A DNA stretch of 64,000 nucleotides from Cristatella mucedo (GCA_009760855.2 WPIO01000011.1:7589501-7653500), one strand, 5' to 3'; counted from the first letter of the stretch, positions 41,488 to 55,199 are shown. The notes: generated by a model not told the origin, from the letters alone. Program-made: numbers and translations.

Positions 41488-41944
41488 TTGGTAATATATT
41501 TTATTCTGCATTGACATCAACTGAAGAAAAACGGCGGAAAATCCTTAACAAGGCATCTCAATGATTGTGCGTAGGTATTCCATTTAAAAGAGACTCTCCG
41601 AGGAACAAATAAGAATGCACTTAGGCAATTTTAATAAGGTGCTTTAAAATTTGGTGCAGAAGAATCAATAGCCTGCTATCAATGGCATTATGCTTGCACT
41701 GCATCACGAGAAAGAAAAGGAGTAGCTTGGCTTAGGCCACCCGGAGGCTAAAAAATACAAGAAATCTCTCACAGTCGCATGTCGAGTTGGACCTCTGGCT
41801 AGTAACATGCACTGTGCATCGAGCGCAGGTAAGCGCGAAATGCACGGAGAAGAAACAACAAGAGGCGGGTCCACCGATGAGCAGAAAAAGCTGGTCCCAG
41901 CACGCATGCGCGTCTTTGGTTTGGACTCGATTGGCGCAACAGCC

Positions 41945-42335
41945 GTGCAGGTAGCGACAGGAGTCAGTTCAGAATTTTGGGGCGTACGAACTGAAGTCTC
42001 ATTATTATTCCAAAGGATTTCACTGTCGTTTGACGGCCTGCAAAGTGACCCCTGGCGAAGAAGCAAGAGTGTACAGGAACAGAAAGAAGGTCGGATATGC
42101 AGGCAGGCAGGCAGGCTGGCTGGTGGAAGCTGGTGGAAGCAACGCGCAGGCCAACGAGAGAACCCCGGAAGTAGTTTTGATGTTATATAGGCAGCCAATC
42201 AAGGTCGGGCAGGATGGGTGTGATGAGGCAGCTACGCCTTTGAGAGCAGACCAGATGAGCCACTAAGCTTTGCACCAGTTGCCGAAAATTAAGGGCACAG
42301 CTCATGACTCCTGAATCGTGGGAATTGCAGTAATA
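41945..42335 (-). mobile_element. Old LINE-B remnant
   Basis: GGCGTACGAACTGAAGTCTC and CCAAAGGATTTCACTG parallel the family's GAGCATACGAACTAAATGC and CCAAAGGATTTGAGG. Remnants of the HITPLL–LHWLPV region follow (about 42190–42260). The 165-codon minus ORF across 41704–42198 is mostly this remnant. Confidence 0.5.
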
Positions 42336-42365
42336 CAAAAGCACCGTCGCAAAGCACGAATCGAG

Positions 42366-43265
42366 TTTTTAATAATAATAATATTAATGCACTTGATAAA
42401 GCGCTCTCCGAGAACTTAATCTCTTTCTAGGCGCTTTACATTTGCTGCAAGGGGAAATGCAATTGAAAGGTGAGCAATACCATGCTTGATAAACAAACAA
42501 AATGAGTAACATGGTTAGGGGTGACATGCACAGGGTCAGCATGCAAATGTGGTTAGTGGCAGCATGCACGGTGTCAGCACGCATATGCACATCAGGGACA
42601 AATCACAGGGACCCACTAAATGCTGTCCCAAATAGGTGTGTTTTTAAGTTTCTTTTAAATGTGGTCAGGCCAGGGGATGTTCTGACGCAGGTCGGGAGGG
42701 AGTTACAGGCTTTGGGAGCATGTGAACTAAATGCACGGTCTCCAAAGGATTTAAGGTTTGTACGAGGTATTTGTAAACAGTTGGATTCCGAAAAGCGGGT
42801 GGTACGATGCTTGGCCTGATGGGGTAGTATATCTGACAGATAGGCTGGAGTCATAGAATGAAGGGACCTAAAAGTAAGCGACGAAACCTTGAAGTCAATC
42901 CGTTGCTTGACTGGTAGCCAGTGAAGGTCGGTGAGAAGTGGAGTAATGTGGCAACCGCGACGCTCACGGCAGACAAGTCTAGCTGCCGAGATTTTCACCA
43001 GCTGCAAACGCCTGATCGCATATGCTGGTAGGCCGGTAAGCAGTGAGTTGCAGAAGTCGAGACGGGATGTCACGAATGCATGGACCAACTTGGACGTGGT
43101 ATCCTCACCTAAACAAGCCCGAATTTTAGCAATGTTATGAAGCTGAAAATAGGCGGTTTTGACTGTGGAGCTGATATGGTCGTCTAACGAGAGGTCGCTT
43201 TGGAATATGACACCTAGATTTCGAGCTGATTCAACTGGAGATATGCTGGCATTGCCCAAGATTGA
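42366..43265 (-). mobile_element. Young LINE-B copy, 5' truncated
   Basis: One open frame of over 220 codons on the reverse strand: [74 protein letters not shown]. (AAT)n tail at about 42370–42385. The least damaged LINE-B C-terminal region in the window. Confidence 0.93.
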
Positions 43266-43352
43266 GCGGTCAGATCTGGTTGAAATTATGTGTGCACGCA
43301 GTGACATGTTACGTGGAATGAGAATAGTAGAATAGAATAAAAGAATGAGAAT

Positions 43353-44688
43353 GTAGACTGTGTGCAGTCAAGTCTGGAAGACTGACAATGAGGTAGTGAA
43401 GAAGTCGCGATGCCAGATCGCTAGAGAATATCGGCTAGGAGTGACAGCAGGAAAAAGGAAACCTTTACACAAGATATGCTGACGCGATATTCATAGTGAA
43501 GGATTCGTCTAACTACTGTGGCGCCTGTGTGCCAAGGCGAAAGACCTGCAATTCAAGACGAAATGCCCCGAGTAATAATAACAATAATGCATTTGATAAA
43601 GCCCCCTCAGAGAACTCAATCTCTTTCTAGGCGCTTTACAATTGCTGCAAAGGAAGCATGTTTGAATGGTTAGTAGCAGCATGCTCAATGAACAAGAAGA
43701 ATAACACGGTTAGGGGTGACATGTACAACGTCAGCATGCAAGTGTGATTAGTAGCAGCATGATCAGTGTCCGCACGCATAATCACATACAGGACGAATCA
43801 CTGGAACCCACTACATTCTGTGATAAAATGTGCGTGTTTAGTTTCTTCTCAAATGCGATCAAGTCAGGAGATGTCGTGACGCTATTCAAGAGTGAGTTCC
43901 AGGCTTTGGGAGCATACGAACTGGAGGCAATGTCTCTGAAAGATTTGAGATGTGTACGAGGTATGTGTAAACAGATTTTAGCAAAGTGGTAAAAGTGGTA
44001 AACAGTAGTAATTAGTTTAGTAAACAGATTCCAAAAATTGAGTAATACGATGCTTGGCCTGGTGGGGAAGGAGATCTGATAGGCAGGCTGGAGACACAGA
44101 ATGAAGAGACATGGAAGTGAGTGACAGAACCTTGAGATCGATGCGTTGCTTGACTGGGAGCCAGTGCAGGTCGGCGAGAAGTGGCGTGATGTGGCCACTG
44201 CGACGCTCACGACAGACCAGCCTAACTGCAGAGTTTTGCACCAGCTGTAAGCACCTGAGTGCAGAGGCCGGTAGACCAGCAAGCAGTGAGTTACAGAAGT
44301 CAAGAAGAGATGTCACAAATGCATTGACCAATTTAGATGTGGTAGTATCCCTGTCTAAACAAGCCCGAGTTTTAGCAACGCTATGTAACTGAAAGTAATC
44401 AGGCTTGACTATGAAGCTGATATGTATTCGTCTAATGAAAAGTCACTTTGGAACATGATACATAGACTTCATGCAGATTTAACAGGAGATATGCTAGCAG
44501 GGCATATTTTGAGCGTTATCCTTTCCAATTTCTGAATCACACTTGGTTTTCCCATAATTAGTAAGTTAGTTTTTTCATCGTTTAGTTTTAGAAAATTAGC
44601 TGCCATCCATGTGCGGATGTCATCAATGCATGCAGCAAGTGAGTTGAGAGAATTTGAGGTGCTCGAAGGCTGGGATAGATAAAAGCAA
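43353..44688 (-). repeat. Inverted duplication, right arm (partner 28877–30602)
   Basis: Reverse complement of the left arm without the nested insert. Outside both boundaries the two loci diverge abruptly. Confidence 0.88.
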
Positions 44689-46250
44689 AGGTACAACTGA
44701 GTGTCATCCGCATAGAAGTTAGAGCCTAGATTGTTCTTGGCAATCACATCAGCAAGAGGGAGAGTATAAACCGCGAAAAGAACAGGACCTAGCACGGAGC
44801 CCTGAGGTACTCCATTTTTCAGAGGTACCTCAGATGATCTTTGTCCATTCACATCAATACTATGGAGTCTCCCACTGAGATAGGACCTGAACCACTGCAG
44901 AGCAGTGCCAGTGATGCCCAGGCGAGATGAGAGGTGCTCTAGAAGAACTTTGTGATCGATGGTATCAAAAGCTACCGAAAGATCGAGCAAAACAAGCAAA
45001 GACACTCTACCCATGTCTGCATTCCTAAGTAGGTCGTTGTATACCCTAAGCAATGCTGACTCTGTGGAGTGATTAGCTCTAAAGCCAGACTGGAATTTAC
45101 TAGCAAGGTGTGAGGTTTCGATATATGAGTTCAGCTGGTCTGCCACGACCCGTTCCAGTGTCTTTGGTAGGAATGGTAGAAGGGAGACTGGGCGGTAGTT
45201 GCTCAAGTTCTCTTGGTCTAGTGTCGCTTTCTGAGAAGTGGCCTGACTACAGCTTTTTTGAAAGGTGCTGGGACATGACCTGAGACTAATGACATGTAAA
45301 TGATGTTAGTTATGCATGGCAGTAGCAGATCAATGCAACGTAGGAGCAGGACAGTGGGAATAGGGTCCAGAGGACTTGTTGTCTTCTTTGATTGAGATAC
45401 GAACTTTAGGACCAGATCGCTAGTGCCCTGCCTAAATGCAGACATTGAGGTGCAGCCAGGAACCGAGGTACAGCATTCTAGTGGGGAGATTGTCATCGCA
45501 GGGATGGATTCCTTGATCGTGTCTATCTTCTGCACAAAGAATCGAGAGAAGCGATAGGCTAGATCATCACAAGGATCACCAGGTAGGAAGCTAATCTGGG
45601 AACGGTCGAGGAGATGGTTTATTGTCGACATCAGCAGTTTTGGATTGCGCATCTGCGATTCAACAATGTTTCTATAGAAGCTAGACTTGGCCTTTGCTAG
45701 GATCGATTGGTACGACCTACAGTAGTCTTCATATGCCTGTCGATGGACAGTTAGTCCAGATCTTTTGTATGCTTTTTCAAGCTTTTGTTTAGTAGACTTG
45801 GCTAGTTTAATGTCTGTGTTAAACCATAGGCCGTCTGGGCGGGCGCACAGTGCGCTTTGTCAGAGGTGCATACTCGTCGAGCGTGTCAGCTAGTGTCGTG
45901 CTGTAGCTATCTATCAATGATGACAGATCGGAGGAAGGACTGAGAAGCAGAGGTGAAGCGGATATTCTCGCACGGACAGCATCGATGTCAAGGGTCTTGA
46001 GGTCTCGCGATTCACAGGTTACTTTAGAGGAGGATGTGGGTACACACAGTAGATTTAATGAGATCTGCATGTGGTCAGATAAGCAGGACTTGGTAATGAT
46101 TGGTGATGACAAAGTGCAGTTGTATGAGAAAATCTGGTCGAGTGTGTGACCCTTGATGTGAGTAGGGCCATGCTCATGAGCCACAAGAGACAATGAGTCA
46201 GTCAATGCACGAAATTCGGTGCTGAAAGCGTCAGACAAGTCCGAGTTCCT
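43573..46250 (-). mobile_element. Longest LINE-B copy: endonuclease end plus reverse transcriptase
   Basis: Reverse-strand order: end of the AP endonuclease (HTLDQIFSYN, SDHMQISLNL), linker, then RT in 45652–44469 ([86 protein letters not shown]). A frameshift lies near 45210, a TGA follows SPVKSA near 44470, and more shifts come before the end. The active-site YADD is intact. Tail at 43573–43592. Confidence 0.9.
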
Positions 46251-46267
46251 TTGTCATCGGTTGATTT

Positions 46268-47322
46268 CCTTAGGAATGTAGACATGGGTAGAGTATCTCT
46301 GCTTTTTTTACTCGATCTTTCGGCAGTTTGATAATATTAGTCGCCAATTCCTTCTTGAGCGCCTCTCATCTTGCCTAGGCATTACTGTCACTGCATTGGA
46401 ATGGTTCAGGTGCTATCTAAGTAGGAGACTACAGAGTATTGCTACGTATTTCGGCAAAGATCATCAGAGGAACCTCTGAAATATGGGGTACCTCAGGGCT
46501 GATATGTGATTTCTCCAGTTCTCTTTACGGTTTATACTGTCCCTTTTGTCGACGTGATTGTCAGGCACGATCTAGGCTTTCACTTCTATGCAGATGACAC
46601 TCAGTTGTACTTTTGCTTTGATCCCTCCCTGTTCCTACTTGCTTATATTCCTCCCTAAACTATTCCAGCATGTCGAATTCTCCCAACTCTCATGCTGCAT
46701 GTGTGATGACTTCCGCACATGGATGTCAGCAAACTTTCTTAAATTGAACGATGGTAAAACCAACTTTATAGTTACGGGCAAACCAAGTGTAGTACAGAAA
46801 TTGAAAAGGCTGAGGCTCAAAATAGGCTCTGCCAGCACATGTCCTGTTGAATCTGCACAAAATATAGGTGTCGTGTTCCAAAGTGACCTTTCTTTAGACG
46901 ACCACATCAGCTCCACGGTCAAGTCTGCCTACTTTCAGCTGCATAACACGGGTACAATTCGGGCTTGTTTAGATAGGGATACCACATATAAATTGGTATA
47001 AGCAATTGTGACATCTCGTCTTGAATTTTAACTCACTGCTTGCTGGACTACTGGCCTGTGCATTCAGGTGCTTACAGAAGGTGCAGAACTCTGCAACTAG
47101 GCTTGTCTTTTGTGAGCGTGGCAGTTGCCACATCAAACACTTCTCGCCGATCTGCTCTGCTACCAATAAAGCGATGCATAGACTTCAAGGTTTTGTCGCT
47201 CATTTTTTGGTCTCTTCATTCTTTGGCTCCAGCCTCCCTATCAGGTCTATTCCCCCACTTGGCTAAGCATTGCACCACTCGATTTTCGTAGTCAAACTGT
47301 TTACCTATATCTCGTACAAACC
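46268..47322 (+). mobile_element. LINE-B fragment lacking its 3' end
   Basis: Starts at CTTAGGAATGTAGACATGGG, passes the RT active-site block (FYADDTQLYFCF), [18 protein letters not shown], and stops at TACCTATATCTCGTACAAAC. No AWNSLP block, UTR or tail. It faces a LINE-A that also lacks its 3' end. Confidence 0.85.
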
Positions 47323-48960
47323 AGTAAATGGTATACTGTCCGGTAAATCTGTTAGGGTCTGACTGGCAGGAATTCAGCTTTCGGATGAAAAAAGATGCCA
47401 TGACTTTTTCAAACTTCCGGGTGTAAACTCGAAGGAAGTATTTGAAATGGACTAGACCTGCATCAGACCTCGATTTCTTGAAATGACGTTCAAGCCTGCT
47501 CAACATGCGGCGATCTTTTGAAGATTTTTGTAATTTGAGAGGAATCTCTACGACTCAGTACACGGATAGAATGAACGGGAGCATGCTTGTCAAGAGCACT
47601 CCTGAGTGTCATGTTCACTGCATCAGTGGGTGTATCAAGGCTCTCTGTCGAGTCTAGGTGCAGATCAAGAAGACCTGCATCACAAATAGGTTTCAAAAGA
47701 TTTGTCCATGTCAATACTTTGTATGTTAAGTTGCTTGACAAGGTCAACATTACTCTATAAGTACAAGGAAGCAGGAACAGTAAACGAAACCAAACAATGA
47801 TCTGAGAGGGTCAGCGGGCACACCCCATGGTCAGTGGGGAAGACATCTTTAGGGATCACAAGATCTAGAATATGGCCACCAACGTGGGTGGTATGATTAA
47901 CGTGAAATTGTCCAGGCAGTCAAAAAATGAGCGGACCTGGCTGTCGCTAGGGTTATCAATGTGAATATTGAAGTCTTCAGCAATCAGTAACGGCCTGTCA
48001 CACACAAATATTTTAGCGAGGAACTCTGAAAACTCCACTATAAACAAGTTTAGACAGCCAGAAGGAGGTCGGTATATCACAAAAGTGAGAGGCATTGTCT
48101 TTGATGAGCACCTGATCGCAACTGATTCAAACGATGGCCCATGCGAAAAACTGCTCATCTTATGGCCAAACGATTCATGAACAACAATTGCAACCCCGGC
48201 ACCAACCTTGTCAGAACGCATGGACTGATAAAATGAGAAACCGGGCGGGGTAATCTCCCATATACAGCTACTGGAAAACGGTGTGATCCAAGTTTCGGTA
48301 AGCAGAAATGCATCTAGCTTCTCCTGGACCACCTGATTGCGGATAAGTAGCCCCTTGGTTTTTAGCGGGCGGACATTTACTAGGCAGAATTTAAGAGGCT
48401 GTCCAACAACTGCGCGATGCCGATGAAGTGGCTTGTATTCACGTCGGCGTTTATCCGGCCCTTCGAATTTGAATTGGACTTTATTAACTGCTTGCCGTGC
48501 CGCCGAGCGGCTGCTACCTGGAGTAGCCACTCGGCGCGGCATTCTGGGACTCGCGAACTTTGTCACCGTGCGGTGTGGCCGATTGTGACTAGGCGGACAA
48601 TCCGTGAGTCTGCCACCGGTCCGCGCTGCTCCCTAACCAATTCGCGTCGCACTCGAAGTGTCAATGCCTTTTCTAACTGTCCTCGTTGCCGTACTGAACT
48701 TACACCCGTGGGGTGGGAACATCCGCATTATCTGCATCGGCGGGCTTGACGCGAGCAGCAGCCGGCGCGCCCGGTAATTGGCGGCTCGTTGGTGCTAATT
48801 AAATTTGTTATCCTTCCTGGCGGTCTCGAGTTGTCGTCGCAGACGAGGTGGCTGCAGTTCCGATTTGCTGCACTTCGATACGCCAGTGTCAGCTGCTTTA
48901 TCTGTGCTACTGACATCACTATTCGCACACTCATCGCTATTGACATCATTTTACCTTCTT
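47323..48960 (-). mobile_element. LINE-A 5' half with endonuclease, lacking its 3' end
   Basis: The reverse strand encodes [47 protein letters not shown] (the catalytic-motif GDFN is changed to EDFN) and SDHC, then the start of the RT linker ([13 protein letters not shown]). The region upstream of VQFKFE is unrelated to that of the 31841 copy. Confidence 0.87.
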
Positions 48961-48974
48961 TATTGTAATGTAAT

Positions 48975-49636
48975 GTCACGTATCTCCGTCTGTAACTCCA
49001 TAAAGTCATAAAGACCATGTGGGTGCTACGCAGGAGAGTTTTGTATAGCGCACTCACAGCCTAAGCGGCTTTCGGTACGCATTCGGTAGCCAACAGACTT
49101 CGTCTCACGCAACAAAGAGAAAGTGGGAAGCATAGCTGAGTCTGGAGAGCAGTTGAGGTAGTGAGAAGCATAGAAGTAGCAGTTCAGGACCGTTGAAAAA
49201 GATGTGCCATAGTCGGCAGTTGGAGAGTAGATGTCGTTGCGTAAGAATTGTGGAAACGAGTTCCACAGTTTAGGACCTGCAGAGCTAAAGCTTCTGTCGC
49301 CAACTGTCTTTAAGTGGAGGAATGGGACAGCTAATTTATTGTCTACACAGGACCTGAGGGCGCGAACAGGCTGAAACTGGTGCAGCAGTTCAGCTAGGTA
49401 CGAAGGAGCCAAGCCGTGGCGGGCCTTGTGGGTCAGCGTAAGAACTTTGCTCTGTATCCTTTGCTCAACCGGCAACCATCCCAGCTCTTTCAGCAAAGGT
49501 GACACGTGCTCAAACCGCTGGGACTTGAAGACCAGCCTTGCAGCCATGTTCATAGTCCGCTGTAGTGGCATAATAGCTTTCTTTGGTAGTCCAGCCAAAA
49601 GGGAATTACAATAATCAAGCCGAGACAGAACTAAGG
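48975..49636 (-). mobile_element. LINE-A 3' half, 5' truncated
   Basis: One open frame (49598–49026) encodes [40 protein letters not shown] and [20 protein letters not shown], close to 34700–35270. It ends with the standard 3' end but has ATACGTGACATTACATT in place of CATA repeats. Confidence 0.9.
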
Positions 49637-49825
49637 AGGTACGAACTCGTCTACAGAAGCAAAGAATTGCACGGTCCTGAGCGTCAGTGCTCTTATTTAT
49701 TCAATGGTGGAGGTGCCCACGAGGACAGCCCAGCGGTACCGTATGACGCTCAGCTTCGCAGCCAGTCCGCACGGAGGTCCGCAAGGCGTACAAGTGTGCA
49801 AAAAAGTCATGTCGCGTGATTATAA

Positions 49826-49955
49826 TTATGATAATAATAATAATGCACTTGATAAAGCGCCCTCAGAGAACTCAATCTCTCTCTAGGCGCTGTAAATTTG
49901 CTGCAAAGGGGAAATGCAATTGAATGGTGAGTAATATCATGCTTGATAAACGATT
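49826..49955 (-). mobile_element. LINE-B 3' terminal fragment
   Basis: (AAT)n, GATAAAGCGCCCTCAGAGAA, CTCTAGGCGCTGTAAATT and the first part of the UTR. Confidence 0.88.
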
Positions 49956-50089
49956 AGCATTTGGCTCTGGAGCTTCCAACCGCCATCGTGACGGATGGGC
50001 CAAACCGCATCGTTTAAAGACCAGCGCAGCCAGGAGGCTCGCCGTTTGAAATGCAGCTCCGAAGGCTGCTAATCAGCCACATGCCTGGG

Positions 50090-51330
50090 GTGTGCTATTA
50101 GTAGCAGCATTTTATTGCCGTTTATTTTGGGAAAATTGGATGACATCTATGATCGAATGTCTGCAAGGCAAGCATTCAGTTTATTTGTCACCGAAGCAGA
50201 TTCCGATGGTTTAAATAACAAATACAGCTGAGCATCATCAGCATAAATGATAGGCCCAAATAAATTTTCCCAGAGGTTGATTATACATGGAGAACAGCTA
50301 AAGACCGAGGACTGATCCTCGTGGATCTCCACAGGTGACTGGTCTGGTGGATGACACCTGATCCCCCAAACGACACAGATTAAACAGCTCGGGCGAGTAC
50401 GGTTTGCACCACGTCAGTGCTTCACCTGCCAGACCACTCGTTATTCTCAATCATTCACGAAGGATATCACGTTCAACAAAATAGAAGGCAGCAAATAGAT
50501 CAAGTAGTGCTAGGCCAGTAAAATTCCCGCCATCGTTGCTGGATAGGATTTCATTGGTTACACGGATTATGGCAGTTTCAGTAGTGGTGTTGCTTGAATC
50601 CCGACTTAAACTTTACATGACTATTAATTCTTTTTAATGCGTGCTAAAAGCTGCTTAGTGACGCTATTTTCAAGCATTTGAAAAAATAGGAAGTAGGGAA
50701 AGCTGGCGGTAGTTTGCGAGGATCTCTGCATCTAAGCCTAAAGTATCGGTCTAACGATGGCCAATTTAAAGGACTTGCACGCGAATCCTTTTTCCAGAGT
50801 AGCATTAAACGTGTCAGTTATGGCTGGGCTAAGTCTGCCAATGAAACCTACAGAAGGGATGGTACATGGTCATCAGCAGACGAGTTCTATTTACTAGACT
50901 ATAGTTAAGGCAGCTACATCGCACGAAGAACCTCGGAAAATCTCTTAGGGAAGGTCACAGGTTGCGATTCAAAAATTGCTTTAGTCGGACGGGGCTCTGT
51001 GGAGTCTGGAATGTGCACAATTCTTTTCAATCAAGAAAGTAGAAAACTTTTCGTCCGAGCCATTAGTATTTGGGGAGTGGGAACTCTCAGAATTGGCCGG
51101 CAAATTGCTCACCTGCTTATAAATCTGTTTTTGGTCTGATTGGCAGGAGTTCGGTTTTCGAGTGTAAAAAAAGGCCTGGCCTTTTATAAGCTTCCGGGTT
51201 TAGACTCAAAGAGTATTTTTGAAAATGATTAGATAGCCTCAGATCCAGACTTTTTAATTTCCTTTCAAACCTGCGCTTCACACGACTCGTCTTTTATTGT
51301 TGAACAAAAAACACATTTTCCAAATAGCCG
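50090..51330 (-). mobile_element. Old LINE-A copy, RT part
   Basis: Reverse reading shows IYADDAQLYLLFKPSESA, remnants of LLDLSAAF ... TIDH, STETAI and KPNSCQSDQKQIYKQ, with many stops. Ends before the C-terminal domain. Confidence 0.75.
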
Positions 51331-51429
51331 TAAGTGTGGTCTTCATATGCAATAGGTGCATCAAAGCTGCACACATAAAACCTTTTTAAAATGTTTTCAT
51401 TACCCAGTCTTGTGAGCAGCCTGAGCTGA

Positions 51430-52260
51430 GCAGCGATTGTGCAGCTGCTAAATCAGGATGAGTCCACAATGAAGACAATTCCGATTCATCCATTAAACAG
51501 AGAGTGTGCGGCAGTCGGCAAGTAGCAGGAGAGAAGACATCGTTGCATGAGAATTGTGGAACTGAGTTCGACAGTCGAGGACCAGCTCCACAAATGCAAC
51601 TGCTGCCAAAAGTCATTGTGCGAAGGAAAAAAGAGACATTTTTAATGTTCATAGACGACTCGAGGAGATGAGGGACATTTAAACTGGTGCTGCAGCGCAG
51701 CTCGGCACGAAATAGCCAACCCTCGACTGTGGGCCTTATGGGTCAGATTAAGAATTTTCCTTTGACTCTGTTGATCGACCGAAAGCCATCGAAACTTTTT
51801 CAGCATTAAGGACTCATTGCGAAATCTCTCGGTTTTGATGACCAAACTTTAAGCTATATTCATCTCTAGCTGCAGAGGATTAATTGCTTTTTATCGGTTG
51901 CCCAACCGAGGCCGAATTAAAGTAGTCCAGGCTAACCAGAACCAGGGAACTAGATTGAATTACCAACCATCCCGGTTGACAGTCCCCAATACTGCGCAGG
52001 AATTGAGCGGGGTGGGCAAATATGGAAGCAAACTTCTCAATGAAACTTCTAGACGTCATTCATTTATCAATGAGGAAACGCAAATTCCGAGCACGTGACG
52101 ACGGTCGAGCAATAGCATCGCCACTTAATAGATCACCTAAATTCAGAGCATGTGATGTGACGGACGCACCACAGCACCACTGATTAGAAGGGCTATCTCT
52201 TCTAATACAGCCACAAAATTAGGTTTTACAATGAGTAGGACATGTTGCCTAGGTTTATAG
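51430..52260 (-). mobile_element. Old LINE-A copy, C-terminal part
   Basis: Reverse traces: GAGPRLSNSVPQFSCNDVFS, RWLSVDQQSQRKILNLTHKA, then the HARNLRF region and a second, partly duplicated ARNLG segment near 52090–52170. Confidence 0.7.
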
Positions 52261-52264
52261 GGCC

Positions 52265-55195
52265 ACTGGTACAGGGAAATTCGCACAGCATCCTATGCAT
52301 GAATAGAGAAAGAACCTTGACGGAAAGCTCTAGAAGCAACAGAGTCCGATACAGTCAGGTGGCAATTGGCAGAATTTTATCTGGAACCAAGTTAGACCCG
52401 CAAATCCAAGCCCGTTTTAAAGATTGTTTCACGACCTTACCCACCAAGCTGTTCGGACGCACGTTTGGCGTATGAGACTGACGGAAAAGGGGTGATCCAC
52501 TGAAACAACTTGCTCGGCGGCTCTGTGCTGAAAATAGCTCGCTCTCGAGCAATTGTTCAGCGGCAAGAATAGCTTAGCCATGCAATGCGAACAGGATACG
52601 AGCTACTGCGACCCCTGGGGCTTTTGACAGTTTCCTAAAATGTCTCTAACAAAGCGAGCGGAGTTCGCATGATCCAGCCTATTGTTTCTGTTGGTCATCA
52701 CACATACCCAGCGGCATTACATGACACGAAATACATCTGAAACGGCGATGTATCAAGCGCAGTAGGTCCACTCACGCTGCACTGAGGCAGCACAGTCGGC
52801 ATACTAGACGAATCTACAACGACTCACCGCTAGTTCAGTAGGTTGGTCAGTGGTAGACGGCCGTCTGAGATAAATGGCCGTCAGATCAGCCTGATGCAGG
52901 GGTGCTTTTAACTTGGCTTATTTCACCGACGATCGCTACAATGATCAGTCTACTCGTCTCCACATTGGTTCCTTCAATTGACGCGAACGAGGGCCTTCCG
53001 CCCGCATAGTAAGCCAAACTGGCTACATTTATGAGGTCTGAACAACTTTCAAAGAATCGGAAGAATGATGTCTGCTTGCAATGTTTCAAGAAGTATGAGT
53101 AACAATCATCAGTGGGAGCTTCAGTTGTTTAACATGCTAAAGGTTAAACGGAGGGCACCAAGTCCGGCTTCCTCTTCCCTATTCAATCAGACCAGTCCAA
53201 TCAGTCCAATCAGACCAAACAAACCCACAAGACACAGAATGCCAGCTCAGGCATCGCATTTGAGAAGGGAACAAATAGAGCAGGAAACGAATGCCAAGCG
53301 ACACAAAATTGACACATGTCACGGCCTTCCATACTGTCCGAAGCACGCTCAAGTCAGAGTCGTGTCAAGTCAGTGTCGTTCCTTGCAGCATATTCGTCCA
53401 TCTTCACAGCGATGAGACCCTCTGCCCAAAAGGCATTAGCGATGGAAAAGTTATTTTTAAGAAAACAACAGCGCCCAAAGCCTGCTATGCCAAAGCTCTA
53501 CAAGTGATGTCTTTGGTATAACAAAATAATATGTGGACAGATATTACACGCACGCACGCACGCATGCATGCACTCACGCACATACACACACACACACACA
53601 CACACAGACACACACGCACATTCTCTCGCTATTTTCTCTCTCATTAAGAATGGTAAGATGTGATTCTGCATCTATATCTCTCTCCCTCACTCCCTCTCTC
53701 TCCCCCTCTCTCACGTGAGCGGGCATTCCGCTCTCTTCCCAGCTCGACACCAGGAACCCTCAAAATACAAACCATGGCGAAAACATACTTTAAGTTAGGA
53801 CCAGTGGCTACAGCCAACAGTATGCTTCTGTCACTGTGAAAGGACATGCGGCGCCAAATAGCCCTCGGGTGAACCTGTTCAGCCATCAGTTAAACCAGTT
53901 AATTCAATAATTTTCGCGCTCATATCTCTCTGGATTCATGTTTGGTAATAGCGAAATTTGTCATTTCTGATACAATTTCACTTGCTATAATTCCTTATAA
54001 TTTGTTATGCTTTAAGGTGTTATAAAACTTTCTAATAGTACTCTTTTCCGATGGAAGCAGATTAAACGCTTTCATTTCACTTCTAAGGTAAATGGACGGT
54101 CATTTTGGGTATTTAAAACCAGGGATTTTAACTAATCTTAATGATTTGAGTTACACTTGGCAGTGTTGTTCTCGAATTGAGGCTTTACTTTGGTAGTTCT
54201 ACAGCTGCTGAAAGACATTAGCAAATGGTGATACTTTACCGTTTCTTGATCCAATGGACACAGTTGGTGGACCAAGTGTGACAGCATTGATGTGACACGA
54301 ACTTGAGCGATCCGAGACTTTATTGACACAAACAGTTGTCCTGCGAATCTTATTCAGCTAAATTTATTTCCATAAATCTTGCGGAACGATATCTTCTTTC
54401 TCTGTGCCGACTCTGGCACAGAGATTCCAGGTGCGGAGTGCTGCCATGTCCGCTATCATTGCTTCCTCGACTTTCCTCCTGACTCAACAATGCTTTCTAT
54501 ACTCTATGAGTTGTATGAGATGGCTATGGTGAATACCGTCCGCTCACTAAAGCAGCTTACGCTTTGAGCGAGATACGGGGGACCATCCAGCGTTAAACCT
54601 ACTTGGAGTATGTGATATTGTGGAGTAACTAACGGTGATACATAAACACCCTGAAGTGTCTATGTCCATCATGACAGGCCGTTCTAGATTCTATTATCTT
54701 GCATTAGCTTCAGCTAAAAGTACTCTAAAGGCGATGAGCACTCAAAAGTGCTCAAAATCCGGTATGCACAACTAAGCAAGAGGTTCGAAAAGAGATGCTA
54801 TTTGTGGAAAAGCGCGACGTTTCTGATTTAAAATCGTGCCTCGTACCGACCCAATGCAAATGTTAAGACTTGTTATGCTTTATGTGATCCATGGTAATTT
54901 TGAAGAGTAGATATAAATAAACTGGCCATTCTTCCTCATTGCCGTGTGCGCTACCGGTATCAGCTCTGCAATATATTTACTTTGGTATGCTCCAAAAGAT
55001 GGGCTTGGGAAATCCGTCAAACTATGACTGTTTTAGAAATTTCTAGCCATTCCTAAATATTAAAGATCCAGGAAACCCTTAAAACAATTATAGTAATAAT
55101 AAAATTAATAATAAAAAGATATATTTTTATGGCACCATTGGAAAACAAAAATCCTTTTCTAGGCCACGTTGACAGTTTCCAGCACTTTTAAAACG
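52265..55195. other. No supported gene; CA-rich microsatellite and minor remnants
   Basis: A (CA)n-rich stretch lies at about 53548–53620 and TC-rich sequence at 53620–53715. A weak LINE-A 3' end remnant is near 54610–54645 (GTGGAGTAACTAACGGTGAT). ORFs here (for example 53065–53415 +) show no domain. Confidence 0.4.
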
Positions 55196-55199
55196 TTGC

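Noticed and set aside
41704-42198. 165-codon minus ORF just upstream of the gene, considered as an upstream exon
   Set aside because: Much of it overlaps an old LINE-B remnant, and exon 1 already has a good start context and a signal peptide.
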